A DNA stretch of 64,000 nucleotides from Corynebacterium propinquum DSM 44285 (GTDB lineage: Bacteria; Actinomycetota; Actinomycetes; Mycobacteriales; Mycobacteriaceae). The notes below the pieces were generated by a model. The model had not been told where the DNA came from. It made no database searches and was given only the letters and a program-made list of their open reading frames with translations. The position numbers were made by a program, and so were the translations under genes. The stretch is taken from contig NZ_AQXC01000005.1 in the NCBI RefSeq assembly GCF_000375525.1, forward strand, positions 19,787 through 83,786. The letters are read 5' to 3'. Below, in pieces: positions 17,589-26,516 of the stretch (position 1 is its first letter; the number at the start of each line of letters is the position of its first letter).

Positions 17589-17716
17589 AATTCGTCATTT
17601 ACTCGTTAGTTGTAGCATACATCATATTTTCTAGAATTCGTTATTCAACTAATAAATATTGTTCTTATTGAGAGATACACTCCCGATTGGGGGTTTGCAT
17701 GGTCTCATTTTAGACC

Positions 17717-17771
17717 TGACATGTCCCAGGTTTTGTTCCGCTTGAGTAGGTAGCAAAATCTGGGCACTTTA
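17717..17771 (+). repeat. IS3-end-like miniature element, copy D
   Basis: TGACATGTCCCAG, then the conserved interior GTTTTGTTCCGCTTGAGTAG and AAAATCTGGGCACTTTA at the right end. Several mismatches to copy A and one base shorter. It lies beyond the third ABC module, upstream of the M50 remnant. Confidence 0.72.
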
Positions 17772-17853
17772 GAGAACCGAGCATGCTGTGCCGTGAAATA
17801 CGGCAAAGAACTCTAAATATCCCCGTCGAACTGCTTCCGCTAAATTGGTTGTC

Positions 17854-18120
17854 ATGACAACACAGGCTGTGCTTTACGACGGAGCCGTTCACCCACTTCC
17901 CGAGGACCTGCAACAGGCCCTAGTCCGCGAAAATCTCGCAGAACTGTGGAACGGACTCACTCTACTAGCTCGCAATGAATTCATCTGTTGGGTATCAGAT
18001 GCGAAAAAGGAAGAAACCCGCGCCCGCCGTATCCGGCGCACCTGCGAAGAGCTCCATGAAGGCAAACGTCGCCCGTGCTGCTGGCCCGGATGCAAACATC
18101 GCGAGAGAAATGGCAAATAA
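17854..18120 (+). CDS. YdeI/OmpD-associated family small protein
   Basis: 88 residues from the ATG at 17854 (MTTQAVLYDGAVHPLPEDL); an in-frame TTG at 17845 is less likely. The core LLARNEFICWVSDAKKEETRARRIRRTCEEL, ending in GKRRPCCWPGC, is the conserved C-terminal block of the YdeI/OmpD-associated (bacteriocin-protection-like) family, which is common as a short form in actinobacteria. Function in actinobacteria is not known; the family name comes from E. coli antimicrobial-resistance phenotypes. The gene stands alone. Confidence 0.75.
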   Translation: MTTQAVLYDGAVHPLPEDLQQALVRENLAELWNGLTLLARNEFICWVSDAKKEETRARRIRRTCEELHEGKRRPCCWPGCKHRERNGK

Positions 18121-18177
18121 AAATAACCTTTACGTGAAACTATGCAGACAAAGGATCCTCATCCGCCATGGCGACTC

Positions 18178-18756
18178 TTAGATAGCAACTAGCTCGAGAC
18201 TAGAAATCACCCCGGAGCGAATATCTTGATGATGCTGGCTGCCCGGGGATTGAATAACTTCAACCGTCGCTTTATGGGCACCTATTTCTACATTGAACTG
18301 TGGCGGAAAACCATTGCCCTGTACAAATAAGCTCGCGACAGACTGTCGGATAGAATCATAGTCATCATCCGCCAATGGCCGTGCCGGATTTTCCAAAGAA
18401 AGCACACCGTTTAATGCGTTACCATCCATCTCGATCTCCCGCGCCATATACAAACTCAACAGCAGTCCCGGGGCTTCCATCCCAAGACCGAAATACGGCA
18501 TCTCCGCATTTTCTCCGCTCCCAGCCATAGTGGCGTATTTAGTTTGCCGTTCTACGCGGTAGCGCATCTGTTCGTCGACAAGTTCCCCGTCGACGGCGTA
18601 GACCGTACTTTCGATGGTGCCACTCCGATAATCGACTGTTCCCTCTTCACGGATCTGGGCGACTTCCCCACCGGCTTCCAGGGTCCTTTGTGTGTAGGTG
18701 AAGTGGTATGCCGATGCTTCCTGAAACTCAGATATTCTCTTTAGCAGATTTTGCAT
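18178..18756 (-). CDS. Hypothetical protein, 192 residues
   Basis: Starts MQNLLKRISEFQEASAYHF, with a perfect AAGGAG 6 bases before the ATG. No signal peptide or membrane span. The first half has beta-strand patterns (FTYTQRTLEAGGEVAQIREE, GTVDYRSGTIESTVY) like a lipid- or ligand-binding beta sheet, and the C-terminal half is mixed. I do not recognise the family with confidence. It is convergent with the YdeI-like gene, with a 57-base gap. Confidence 0.7.
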   Translation of the reverse strand: MQNLLKRISEFQEASAYHFTYTQRTLEAGGEVAQIREEGTVDYRSGTIESTVYAVDGELVDEQMRYRVERQTKYATMAGSGENAEMPYFGLGMEAPGLLLSLYMAREIEMDGNALNGVLSLENPARPLADDDYDSIRQSVASLFVQGNGFPPQFNVEIGAHKATVEVIQSPGSQHHQDIRSGVISSLELVAI

Positions 18757-19090
18757 TACAGCTCCTTAAAGGCCCAATAGAATCTACCTAGCTCCGCGAT
18801 GGGGGTCTCCGATGCTATTGTTCACGATACATGAAAGGCGAATATATCCCTGGTATGTTTTTCTAGCAGAGTCTCGAATTCATTCCGATTAAGAATTAGC
18901 TTTTCCCAGATTGCCGCCTAAGCCTTTTCAATCCTTTATTATCTAGTCGATGAGTGGCAAGCATCAGAAGCGCTGTCATTTACGTTCAAATTTCCATGTT
19001 TCTTCCCTACTCATGCTTCTGCTTCATCCTCCTTCAACAAGATCAAAGATTTTCCATCTTTACCCAGGCAGAAGACCCACGACATCTCAT
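18757..19090. other. Intergenic stretch without a supported gene
   Basis: About 330 bases, AT-rich, between the start of the hypothetical gene and the end of the potassium-uptake gene. Open frames here are short and lack ribosome sites. No hairpin with a T tract was found. Confidence 0.5.
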
Positions 19091-19750
19091 TTAAGAATCC
19101 GCGAACTTGTCGAGGTCATTGATCCGCCCGGCGGCAATCACGAGGTCGCCGGAGCGGAGCACGTAACCGGCAGGTGGAGTAGAAAAGTGCGCATCTGCCG
19201 AGCGCACTGCAACAATGGCGATCCCCTGCGGGGTTTGTTCTACCTTCCGCCCATGCATCCACAGCGGTGGGGCTAGCTTAGCCATGGCGAAATCAGAATC
19301 GAACTCGATGTATTCCTGCACGTGCCCAGCAATCAAATGTGCCACGCGTCGGCCAGTATCCCGCTCTGGGCGCACAACGTGGTGCACGCCAATTTGTGTC
19401 AGGATCTTGGCCTGTTGCTGGTTGTCTGCTTTCGCCCAAACGTTAGGCACGCCCAGATCCATCACGGCAGATGCCGTTAATAGCGACGCCCCCATATCGG
19501 ATCCGATGCCGATCACCACTCGGTGTGCATCGTGTACGCCGAGTTGGCGTAGTGCTTCTTGGTCGGTGGTTTCGGCGACGACGGCGTGTGTGAGTAGCGA
19601 GGCGGCTTTGGTTACTACCGCTTCGTCTACATCGATGCCCAGTACTTCTACACCGGATTGGACTAGTTCCTCACCCAACGCCATGCCAAATCGGCCAAGG
19701 CCAATGATGACGACGGGTTGTTTAGCGTGGTGGAATAACAGCTTAGCCAA
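19091..19750 (-). CDS. Potassium uptake regulatory subunit (TrkA/KtrA, RCK)
   Basis: 219 residues: RCK_N Rossmann fold with VIIGLGRFGMALGEEL and the acidic ribose-binding residue in VLGIDVDEA, then an RCK_C domain (about 140-219, VRSADAHFSTPPAGYVLRSGDLVIAAG). It gates the membrane subunit in response to nucleotides. The ATG at 19750 overlaps the end of the channel gene by 8 bases, so the two are coupled. Confidence 0.92.
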   Translation of the reverse strand: MAKLLFHHAKQPVVIIGLGRFGMALGEELVQSGVEVLGIDVDEAVVTKAASLLTHAVVAETTDQEALRQLGVHDAHRVVIGIGSDMGASLLTASAVMDLGVPNVWAKADNQQQAKILTQIGVHHVVRPERDTGRRVAHLIAGHVQEYIEFDSDFAMAKLAPPLWMHGRKVEQTPQGIAIVAVRSADAHFSTPPAGYVLRSGDLVIAAGRINDLDKFADS

Positions 19751-21098
19751 TGAAAGGCCTTTCTACGGGGAATGAATAGCGGCGTTGGTTGGTGCGGGCA
19801 GCTAGGGCGGCGACAACCGTGATGGGGCCGATACGCCCGGCATACATCAGCACTACCAGCCATACACGCGCGAATTCCGGCAGATCCGGAGTAATACCGG
19901 TGGTCAGACCAACGGTAGCGAATGCAGAGATGGTTTCAAAGGTGATCTGGTGGGAGTTGAACTGCGGTAGCAGCATTTGTAACCCCATGATGGAGCCAGC
20001 AATCAGAATGAAAGCCATCATGAATACTGCCATCGACTGACGCACGATACGCCCGGGTATGCGCCGACCAGCAACCAGTAGCTCGTCGTCACCGCGCACT
20101 TCGGCGATTAACACTGCCACTAGTACGGCGGCGGTGGTTACTTTCACTCCGCCTGCGGTACCGCCGGATCCGCCACCGATGAACATCAAAAAATCCGTCA
20201 ACATCAGCGAAGAAGGCCGCAGGTTCGATAGATCAACCGAGTTGAATCCGGCAGTGCGGGTGGATACAGAATGAAAAAATGCCGCTTGCACCGCCGACCA
20301 CGGGCTCAGGCCGCGCAAGCTGTTCGTCCATTCCATGATCCCAAACCCGATGGTGCCGACAACCAGCAAAATCGCGGTGCCAACCAGAGTAAACAACAAA
20401 GTCAACGACCGCGGGCGTTGAACTTTCGAACAACGCCGCTCCTTGATCTCTAGCAGTACCGGAAACCCCAGACCACCGACGATCACGCCCGCGGCGACCG
20501 GCAAGATAATTCCAGAATCGTTGACGTAAGGAATCAAGTTGTTGGACTGGAGCCCGAATCCTGCATTGTTGAATGCAGAAATGGCGTGAAAGGCCCCCTG
20601 CCATACTGCGGGCAGGAAGGCATATCCGTATTTCGTGGCAAAACGGATAGTGAGTACTACGGTGATCACGAATTCCACGGCTAAGGAAAAACCAATTGTG
20701 CCGAGGATAACGGTGCGCACCTCACCGAGGTTTCTTCCGCGTTGTTCTGCAACGGCACGAAGCCGCCCCTTGACGCCCATCTGCCCGGCCAGCACAAAAC
20801 TCACCACCGTGGCCAAGGTCATGATGCCAAGACCACCGATCTGGACAAGCACCAAGATGATTACCTGTCCGAAATGAGACCAGTACGTCGCTGTATCTAC
20901 AACTGTTAAGCCGGTGAGGCACACCGCGGACGTAGCGGTGAATAGTGCAGTGGTGAACTCCGGGTTGTCAACCCCACTGCGGGATACAGGCAGCAACAAG
21001 AGGACTGTTCCCGCGAGAATGAGCAGCAGGAAGCTCACAGAGACCAGCTGCGCGGGGCTAAATCCCCGCCAGCGGCGTGCGCGTGAATGGAAAATCAC
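19743..21098 (-). CDS. Potassium uptake membrane subunit (TrkH/KtrB)
   Basis: 451 residues with about ten membrane segments. Selectivity-filter-like loops are visible as TSAVCLTGLTV, NNAGFGL, STRTAGFNSV and ATVGLTTGITP, the four Gly-centred P-loops of the TrkH/KtrB family. It mediates K+ uptake at the cytoplasmic membrane together with the downstream RCK subunit. Starts MIFHSRARRWRGFSPAQLVS. Confidence 0.92.
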   Translation of the reverse strand: MIFHSRARRWRGFSPAQLVSVSFLLLILAGTVLLLLPVSRSGVDNPEFTTALFTATSAVCLTGLTVVDTATYWSHFGQVIILVLVQIGGLGIMTLATVVSFVLAGQMGVKGRLRAVAEQRGRNLGEVRTVILGTIGFSLAVEFVITVVLTIRFATKYGYAFLPAVWQGAFHAISAFNNAGFGLQSNNLIPYVNDSGIILPVAAGVIVGGLGFPVLLEIKERRCSKVQRPRSLTLLFTLVGTAILLVVGTIGFGIMEWTNSLRGLSPWSAVQAAFFHSVSTRTAGFNSVDLSNLRPSSLMLTDFLMFIGGGSGGTAGGVKVTTAAVLVAVLIAEVRGDDELLVAGRRIPGRIVRQSMAVFMMAFILIAGSIMGLQMLLPQFNSHQITFETISAFATVGLTTGITPDLPEFARVWLVVLMYAGRIGPITVVAALAARTNQRRYSFPVERPFIG

Positions 21099-21152
21099 AA
21101 GTCGGTATTCTAAACCTCATGCGGCTACTAATCATACCAATATGTGAAATTT

Positions 21153-21848
21153 TTACTTGATTTTGCCGTCGATGACTTCCACCACTTCGTCCACGTATTT
21201 CAACATTCCCCGATCATGGGTGACAACGCACGTCGCGATCCCCAAATCGCGTGATAACTGCTGCAATAGTTGCATGATCTCTTGAGACAATTCCTGATCC
21301 AGCGCGGAAGTAGGTTCGTCGGCAAGCAAAACATCCGGATCATTCATCACTGCGCGTGCAATATTCACCCGCTGGCGTTGACCACCGGATAGCTTGCCGA
21401 CGCTGCGGCTGCCAAGCCCCTCCAAACCCACCTTAGCCAACAGCTCTTCTGCCCGCTCCCGGCGCGGGGTGTGTCCACGCAAATGGTCGGTGATCAGCAA
21501 CTGCTCGGCAACAGACAACGATTCCAACAAGTTCGGCTGCTGGAAAATCATCCCGATGTGCTGGCGCCGTAATTCGCTGCGCTTTTCCTCCGAGCCGACG
21601 CTCATCAGTTCACCGGCGATACGCACCTCACCTTCCGTGGGCTGCAACAACCCCGCCATAGCTGAAAGCAAAGTGGATTTGCCGGATCCTGATTCGCCCA
21701 CGATGGCAGTCACCGTCCCCGGCAAAACCTGCAAGGACACCTGGTCCAAAGCGCGCACGGTGCCGGTGCCGTCTGGGAAATCAACCGTGACGTTGTGGCA
21801 AGCGACCGCTGGATTTATATCGGCTAGGTTTTTATTTTCAGTATTCAT
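21153..21848 (-). CDS. ABC transporter ATP-binding protein (LolD/MacB-type)
   Basis: 231 residues. Walker A GESGSGKST, Q-loop MIFQQPNLLESLSVAEQL, signature LSGGQRQRVNIARA, Walker B PDVLLADEPTSALDQEL, switch His VVTHDRGML. The ATG overlaps the permease stop by one base (TAATG). It works with the FtsX-type permease, and the divergent two-component system at 23185 probably regulates both. Likely roles are cell-envelope stress response or peptide resistance. Confidence 0.9.
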   Translation of the reverse strand: MNTENKNLADINPAVACHNVTVDFPDGTGTVRALDQVSLQVLPGTVTAIVGESGSGKSTLLSAMAGLLQPTEGEVRIAGELMSVGSEEKRSELRRQHIGMIFQQPNLLESLSVAEQLLITDHLRGHTPRRERAEELLAKVGLEGLGSRSVGKLSGGQRQRVNIARAVMNDPDVLLADEPTSALDQELSQEIMQLLQQLSRDLGIATCVVTHDRGMLKYVDEVVEVIDGKIK

Positions 21849-23044
21849 TAGGATTTTCCCTCCAATGCCGATGCCGGATCAATCTTTTTCACTCGTCGGG
21901 TTGCTACCAATGCGCCACACATACCGAGCACCCAGATGCCCGCGGCGGGCACCACGATGGTGGTCCACTGCAAATCAAACGGAACAGAACCCCCGGCCCA
22001 CACGCCAGCTGCCCAGCCGACGCCGGCGCCAAGCACAACTCCGATGCCAACCACCACAGCGGCTTGTCCCAGCGCATCCTTCCACACGTACCCCGGACTG
22101 GCACCAAGTGCGCGGAGCACGGAAAGATCACGGCTACGCTGGATTGTCCACACGCTCAAAAACGCCACGGTCACCAAAGCACTAATGGCATACAACAACA
22201 CCTGAATCAGCTGGAGCGATGCCTGCTCCGACTGGTAGGCAGCCAAGCCAGAAAAAGAATCCTCGACTGTTGCAACACTATCCCCGGTCTGGTTTTCGGC
22301 ATCCTGCCATTCCTCATCGCGCAAGGAACCTGCGTGCCGGTCCCGGGTATCCACCGCCAGGACAGTACCGACGACGCCGTCATGCGCGCGCGAAATCTGC
22401 TGCCACACCTGCGTGCTTGCCCAAACGACGGGCTGGTGCGAATAGTGCTCGTCTTCTACCACGGCACTCACGGGCTGTTCGACGCCACCGATTTCTACCG
22501 TCTCACCTGGTTGCACACCGGCCTCGGCAACAATTTCGTGGCTGACGACGATGCCGTCTTCGGCGACCACCGTCTCCTGCGTCTCCAGCGACGCGGCCGA
22601 ATCTGCTCCTGCCTCTGCTTCTGTTGCCGCACCTGCGGCTGTGACACCAGCTATTTCTGTTCCCGCGGCACCCGCACCGGATACTACGGGCGCTGGAACC
22701 TTAGTCCCTGCTGGCAGGCCCAGCACGGCGACCCCCATCGCAGATCCAGCTTCCAACCGGGTTTGCGCGGTACCGAGCGGGATAACCTGGCTGCCATCGT
22801 CGACAAGCTCCTGCCATTCCTGCACATCAGAGGTGGTGACTTGGGATTCCTGGAAAGACGGCCCGTCACTAGTGAACACGTACCGCTCTGGGGCCAGGGC
22901 TTCCAAAGCAGAGGTGTTGTGCTTAGCCAACCCACCGGTCAGGCCAGTGAGCATCACCAACAGTACGGTTATCAGCCCGACGACGAAGCTGATCAAGCTG
23001 AAACGTCCGCGGGCGGAGACGATATCTCTGAGTGCCAAAAACAT
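21848..23044 (-). CDS. FtsX-type ABC permease with large extracytoplasmic domain
   Basis: 398 residues: one N-terminal span (about 15-38), a large extracytoplasmic domain (about 40-265) with an Ala/Gly/Glu-rich low-complexity stretch (GAAGTEIAGVTAAGAATEAE), and three C-terminal spans with the FtsX block RSRDLSVLRALGASPGYVWK. This is the MacB-like topology. It is the first gene of the operon with the ATPase. About 140 bases separate it from the divergent sensor kinase. Confidence 0.88.
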   Translation of the reverse strand: MFLALRDIVSARGRFSLISFVVGLITVLLVMLTGLTGGLAKHNTSALEALAPERYVFTSDGPSFQESQVTTSDVQEWQELVDDGSQVIPLGTAQTRLEAGSAMGVAVLGLPAGTKVPAPVVSGAGAAGTEIAGVTAAGAATEAEAGADSAASLETQETVVAEDGIVVSHEIVAEAGVQPGETVEIGGVEQPVSAVVEDEHYSHQPVVWASTQVWQQISRAHDGVVGTVLAVDTRDRHAGSLRDEEWQDAENQTGDSVATVEDSFSGLAAYQSEQASLQLIQVLLYAISALVTVAFLSVWTIQRSRDLSVLRALGASPGYVWKDALGQAAVVVGIGVVLGAGVGWAAGVWAGGSVPFDLQWTTIVVPAAGIWVLGMCGALVATRRVKKIDPASALEGKS

Positions 23045-23184
23045 AATACCTATTGTTGTTTTGGCAGCTCAGTGCGGCATCGGGGTGCTAGTTGATTCTG
23101 CTATCAACCAGATGGCTGATCTTGCCCAAGCGCTGACTCACCGGCCTCACCGGCGACTATCCCAGTAGCCTAGGTGAGGTGACT

Positions 23185-24486
23185 ATGCCAGACCATCTTG
23201 CCTCGTCCACTCCAGGTCTTGCGAGCGTGTTGCGCAACCTGCGGGTGGGCTTACACGCCATGTTTTGCGCGCTCCTCGTGCTTGGGGCGGTGCGGGTCTG
23301 GCTTGCCGACGACGCAGCGCACGCCGGGCTTCCGGTCGTTTTGCTGGTCGCGGCCGCCCTGGGGCTGGTCTATGCGGGCGGCATCGTTGTGGAATACCGA
23401 TCCCGGCGCGGTGTGGGCAGTTTTTCCAGCCCGACTGTGAATCAACAACGGAGCGCGCGCTGGTGGTGGGCCGCCGTTGTTGTGCTGTGGCTGAGTGCAC
23501 TCGTATTGGCGAATGATTTTCTTTGGGTGTTGTTCCCGCTGGTTTTTGTCACGCTTGCCGTATTACCCCGTTCGGCGAACTTGCTGGCCGCTGCGGTGTT
23601 GTGGGCTGCTGGGGTGGTCGTGGTTGCATGGTTGCACCCGCAGCATTGGCATATTGCGGTGGCGATTGGCCCGGGCATCGGCACGGTTTTTGCCGTAGCA
23701 ATTTATGTGAGTTATCGCGCGTTGCACCGTGAGGCACTGACCCAGCGGCGTATCGCGGAAGAATTAGCCGCAACCCAGCAGGAACTAGCAGCCACCGAGC
23801 ACCAGGCCGGGCGTTTGGAAGAGCGCGAGCGCCTGGCCCGCGATATTCACGACACGCTCGCGCAGGGGTTGAGTTCCATCGTGTTGTTGGCGCGTGCTGG
23901 ACGGGCGAGCGCTAGCACCGTGGAGGCAGCATCGCCCGAGTCCAAAAATGCAGCTACAGACGTGTTTTCCACGATCGAGGACACCGCCCGTGACAACCTG
24001 GCAGAAGCGCGCCGTTTCGTGCGGGATCTGACCGCACCATCTGCGCAAGCAGATCTGCCAGATGCCATCACTGAGATTCTTCAGCGCATGCGTCGCCGTG
24101 GTAGCGGCTTGGGCGAATCCACCGAATTCCGGGCGAATTTCTCTGGTGATACGCACCGTCGCCTGCCCGCGTCCGTGGTCACCGCGGTGGTGCGATGCGT
24201 GCAAGAGGCGTTGAATAACGTCGCCAAGCATGCTCATGCTGCTCATGCGGTGGTGTCGGTGGCGGTGCTTGGCGATGAATTAACCGTCGATATTTTTGAC
24301 GACGGCCGTGGTTTTGACCCGGCGCAGGCACCCCAGCAAGAGTCCAGCCACGGCTACGGGCTTGGTGGGATTCTGCAACGCATTGCTGCATTATCTGGCA
24401 CAGTGAATATTGAATCGACCCCGGGTGAAGGCACGGTTGTTGCGGCCCGCATCCCGCTGACTTCGCAGCACACACCAGCTAGCTAG
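23185..24486 (+). CDS. Sensor histidine kinase, HisKA_3 type
   Basis: 433 residues from the ATG at 23185, chosen because AGGTG lies 5 bases upstream (a GTG at 23179 is also open). About five membrane segments in residues 20-165, then a coiled coil (RRIAEELAATQQELAATEH) and the phosphoacceptor segment EERERLARDIHDTLAQGLSS. N-box VQEALNNVAKHA, G-boxes FDDGRGFDP and GYGLGGILQR. Divergent from the FtsX/ATPase pair and followed by its response regulator. Confidence 0.92.
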   Translation: MPDHLASSTPGLASVLRNLRVGLHAMFCALLVLGAVRVWLADDAAHAGLPVVLLVAAALGLVYAGGIVVEYRSRRGVGSFSSPTVNQQRSARWWWAAVVVLWLSALVLANDFLWVLFPLVFVTLAVLPRSANLLAAAVLWAAGVVVVAWLHPQHWHIAVAIGPGIGTVFAVAIYVSYRALHREALTQRRIAEELAATQQELAATEHQAGRLEERERLARDIHDTLAQGLSSIVLLARAGRASASTVEAASPESKNAATDVFSTIEDTARDNLAEARRFVRDLTAPSAQADLPDAITEILQRMRRRGSGLGESTEFRANFSGDTHRRLPASVVTAVVRCVQEALNNVAKHAHAAHAVVSVAVLGDELTVDIFDDGRGFDPAQAPQQESSHGYGLGGILQRIAALSGTVNIESTPGEGTVVAARIPLTSQHTPAS

Positions 24487-24501
24487 TTCCAGGAGACCAC
24501 C

Positions 24502-25119
24502 ATGATCCGCGTTATGCTTCTCGACGACCACCCCGTTGTCCGCGCTGGCCTGCGCGCAATCCTCAATAGCTTCGACGGGGTGCATGTCACCCACGAGGCT
24601 GCCGATGGTAGCGCAGTGGATGGGCTTGTCGACGGCAGCATCACTGATGTGGATGTAGTGGTGTGCGATATCCAGATGCCGGGGGTTGATGGCATCACCG
24701 CGACCAGCAAATTAGCGAAGGCAGGCGGCCCACCTGTGTTGATCTTGACGACGTACGACACCGAAGCCGATATCGTCGCCGCTCTCGAGGCCGGTGCGTT
24801 GGGGTATCTGCTGAAGGATTCGCCCGAGACAAGTTTATTCGACGCCATCATCGCCACCCACGAACGCAAGCGCACGTTGTCGCCGGATGTGGCAGCGGCC
24901 CTGGCGCAGCGGACTTCGCAACCGCAACAGAGCCTTTCGCAGCGTGAAATTGAAATTCTGCGGGAACTCGCCACCGGTGCGAGCAACAAGGCCTTGGCAA
25001 AGAAGCTTTTTATTTCTGAGGCGACGGTGAAAACCCACCTGATTCATATTTTTCAGAAACTAGGTGTGGAATCGCGCACCGCCGCCGTCACCGCTGCCCG
25101 GGATCGTCGATTAATTTAG
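24502..25119 (+). CDS. NarL/LuxR-family response regulator
   Basis: 205 residues; AGGAGACCACC precedes the ATG. Receiver: [11 protein letters not shown], Asp in [13 protein letters not shown], Thr in LILTTYDT, Lys in YLLKDSPE. C-terminal LuxR helix-turn-helix [36 protein letters not shown]. The last 56 bases spanning the stop codon are repeated at 27413-27468, evidence that a segment was inserted just after this gene. Confidence 0.93.
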   Translation: MIRVMLLDDHPVVRAGLRAILNSFDGVHVTHEAADGSAVDGLVDGSITDVDVVVCDIQMPGVDGITATSKLAKAGGPPVLILTTYDTEADIVAALEAGALGYLLKDSPETSLFDAIIATHERKRTLSPDVAAALAQRTSQPQQSLSQREIEILRELATGASNKALAKKLFISEATVKTHLIHIFQKLGVESRTAAVTAARDRRLI

Positions 25120-25122
25120 ACT
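25067..25122 (+). repeat. 56-bp direct duplication, left copy
   Basis: The 3' end of the response regulator gene including its stop (TGGAATCGCGCACCG ... TTAATTTAGACT). Identical to 27413-27468 except one base (GCCCGGGATC versus GCCCGAGATC). It brackets the inserted ABC pair. Confidence 0.9.
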
Positions 25123-25160
25123 GACCAGGGTGTGCCGTAGTCGAAATCTGGGGCACTTCA
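25122..25160 (+). repeat. Degraded IS3-end-like element, copy E
   Basis: TGACCAGGGTGTGCCGTAG, then AAATCTGGGGCACTTCA: the right half matches the conserved right end of the 56-bp element with one mismatch, while the left half carries deletions. It abuts the left copy of the 56-bp duplication exactly at the insertion border. Confidence 0.6.
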
Positions 25161-25184
25161 CTTAGGCGAGAGATTCCTTTTAGA

Positions 25185-26516
25185 CTACTTCCTCGATGCC
25201 AAAGTGGTTTGAGTCTCTTTGCCCTTCACACCAGAGAATCCCAGATACAGGAGCGGCACAAAAATCATAACGAGAATAAACACAGATATTAGTGGTTGCC
25301 AATATAACTCACTCAACATTTCAATCAAACTGATATTCCAGACGAACATCATGAGTAGTCCTAGAAAAAACACGCAAGCAAGCACTAATGCCTGCGAAGA
25401 AAAAACTATTGAAGCAAGCGTGAGAAGTAATGCGAAATGGTATTCACGGCTCATAATCCCTAGCTTGAGGAATTTATGGAGGCTACGGTTGAGCAATTGG
25501 CTAAGTATGAGACTTGCGGAGATAATCGCTAGTAACGTAAAGGCTAGAGGCACGGCCATAAGCACCCAGAAATCCCACTGCGCAATACCGCCTTCTCCCA
25601 TGGCTCGGGCTTGCATACCAGATGCGCTGAAAAGTAACGCGGGGATGCTTGCAATGAGGAACAGAAATAACGAGATACCTGAAAAACGTGACCGGTATTC
25701 AGAAGTCACAGATTTACTCAAAACGGGGCTGGGACGGTACGAGGATAACCTAGCAACGAGTGTCGTAAGATTGAGCGCAATACGCGGAGCCGCCTGGGGA
25801 ACAAGAGTAGAACCAACAAGCAGTATCCCTACCGTAAAAAGAATTCCACCTTGTTGTCCGTTTTCATAGACTATTCCGAATATAATTAATGCCGTCCCGC
25901 CTAAAGCGAAAATCCCCCGCAAGAGCCAGCGTTTGATGGAGCGCAACCTTCTGAAGCTATTGTTCACCCTCGTCACTAAATTCGTGCTCAAAAACAATAC
26001 CGAGATAGTTAGTGGAATGAAGAGGCTGATTATTGCGAGAACTATGCCGAAAAAAGTGGGAACGCCAAATCCACTGACACTGATTAATGGATTTCCATTA
26101 TCATCGGGAAGCCATTCTAACAGCGCAGAAAATGGTAAATAAAGCACGACTGTGAGGAGTAAGGCGCCGACGAACGGCTTCCACATTTGCCCAAGCATTA
26201 CGCGGATAAAGTGACGCCGACCTAGTCCAAAGCGTATAAGCGTTATGGATTGCTCGCGAAGGAGTAAAGACCCGAGAACTGCAAGCGGAATGTTCATGGC
26301 GATGGCGACAAATGTCGCCCAAAAGAGCATATTGCCACCAATAAACTTGAATTGGTCATCCGGAAACTCAGCAATCAATCGCGACCAAACTGAACCTAAA
26401 ACAAGAACAAAGCTGCTGGTGATTCCGAGGGCTAGTGCAAGGACAAAGAAATATATTTTGGCCTCGCCGACGATCGACGCCCCAATTTTTTGAAGATTCT
26501 TATTCATGGTTTGCAT
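25185..26516 (-). CDS. FtsX-like ABC permease of an inserted module
   Basis: 443 residues with about ten hydrophobic segments and no large soluble domain. The stretch SLLLREQSITLIRFGLGRRHFIRVMLGQM after the second span resembles the FtsX loop. Start either at 26516 (MQTMNKNLQ) or at the ATG at 26507. It overlaps the end of the ATPase gene upstream and is AT-richer than its flanks. With the ATPase it makes a compact two-gene ABC exporter lying inside a 56-bp direct duplication. Confidence 0.7.
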   Translation of the reverse strand: MQTMNKNLQKIGASIVGEAKIYFFVLALALGITSSFVLVLGSVWSRLIAEFPDDQFKFIGGNMLFWATFVAIAMNIPLAVLGSLLLREQSITLIRFGLGRRHFIRVMLGQMWKPFVGALLLTVVLYLPFSALLEWLPDDNGNPLISVSGFGVPTFFGIVLAIISLFIPLTISVLFLSTNLVTRVNNSFRRLRSIKRWLLRGIFALGGTALIIFGIVYENGQQGGILFTVGILLVGSTLVPQAAPRIALNLTTLVARLSSYRPSPVLSKSVTSEYRSRFSGISLFLFLIASIPALLFSASGMQARAMGEGGIAQWDFWVLMAVPLAFTLLAIISASLILSQLLNRSLHKFLKLGIMSREYHFALLLTLASIVFSSQALVLACVFFLGLLMMFVWNISLIEMLSELYWQPLISVFILVMIFVPLLYLGFSGVKGKETQTTLASRK

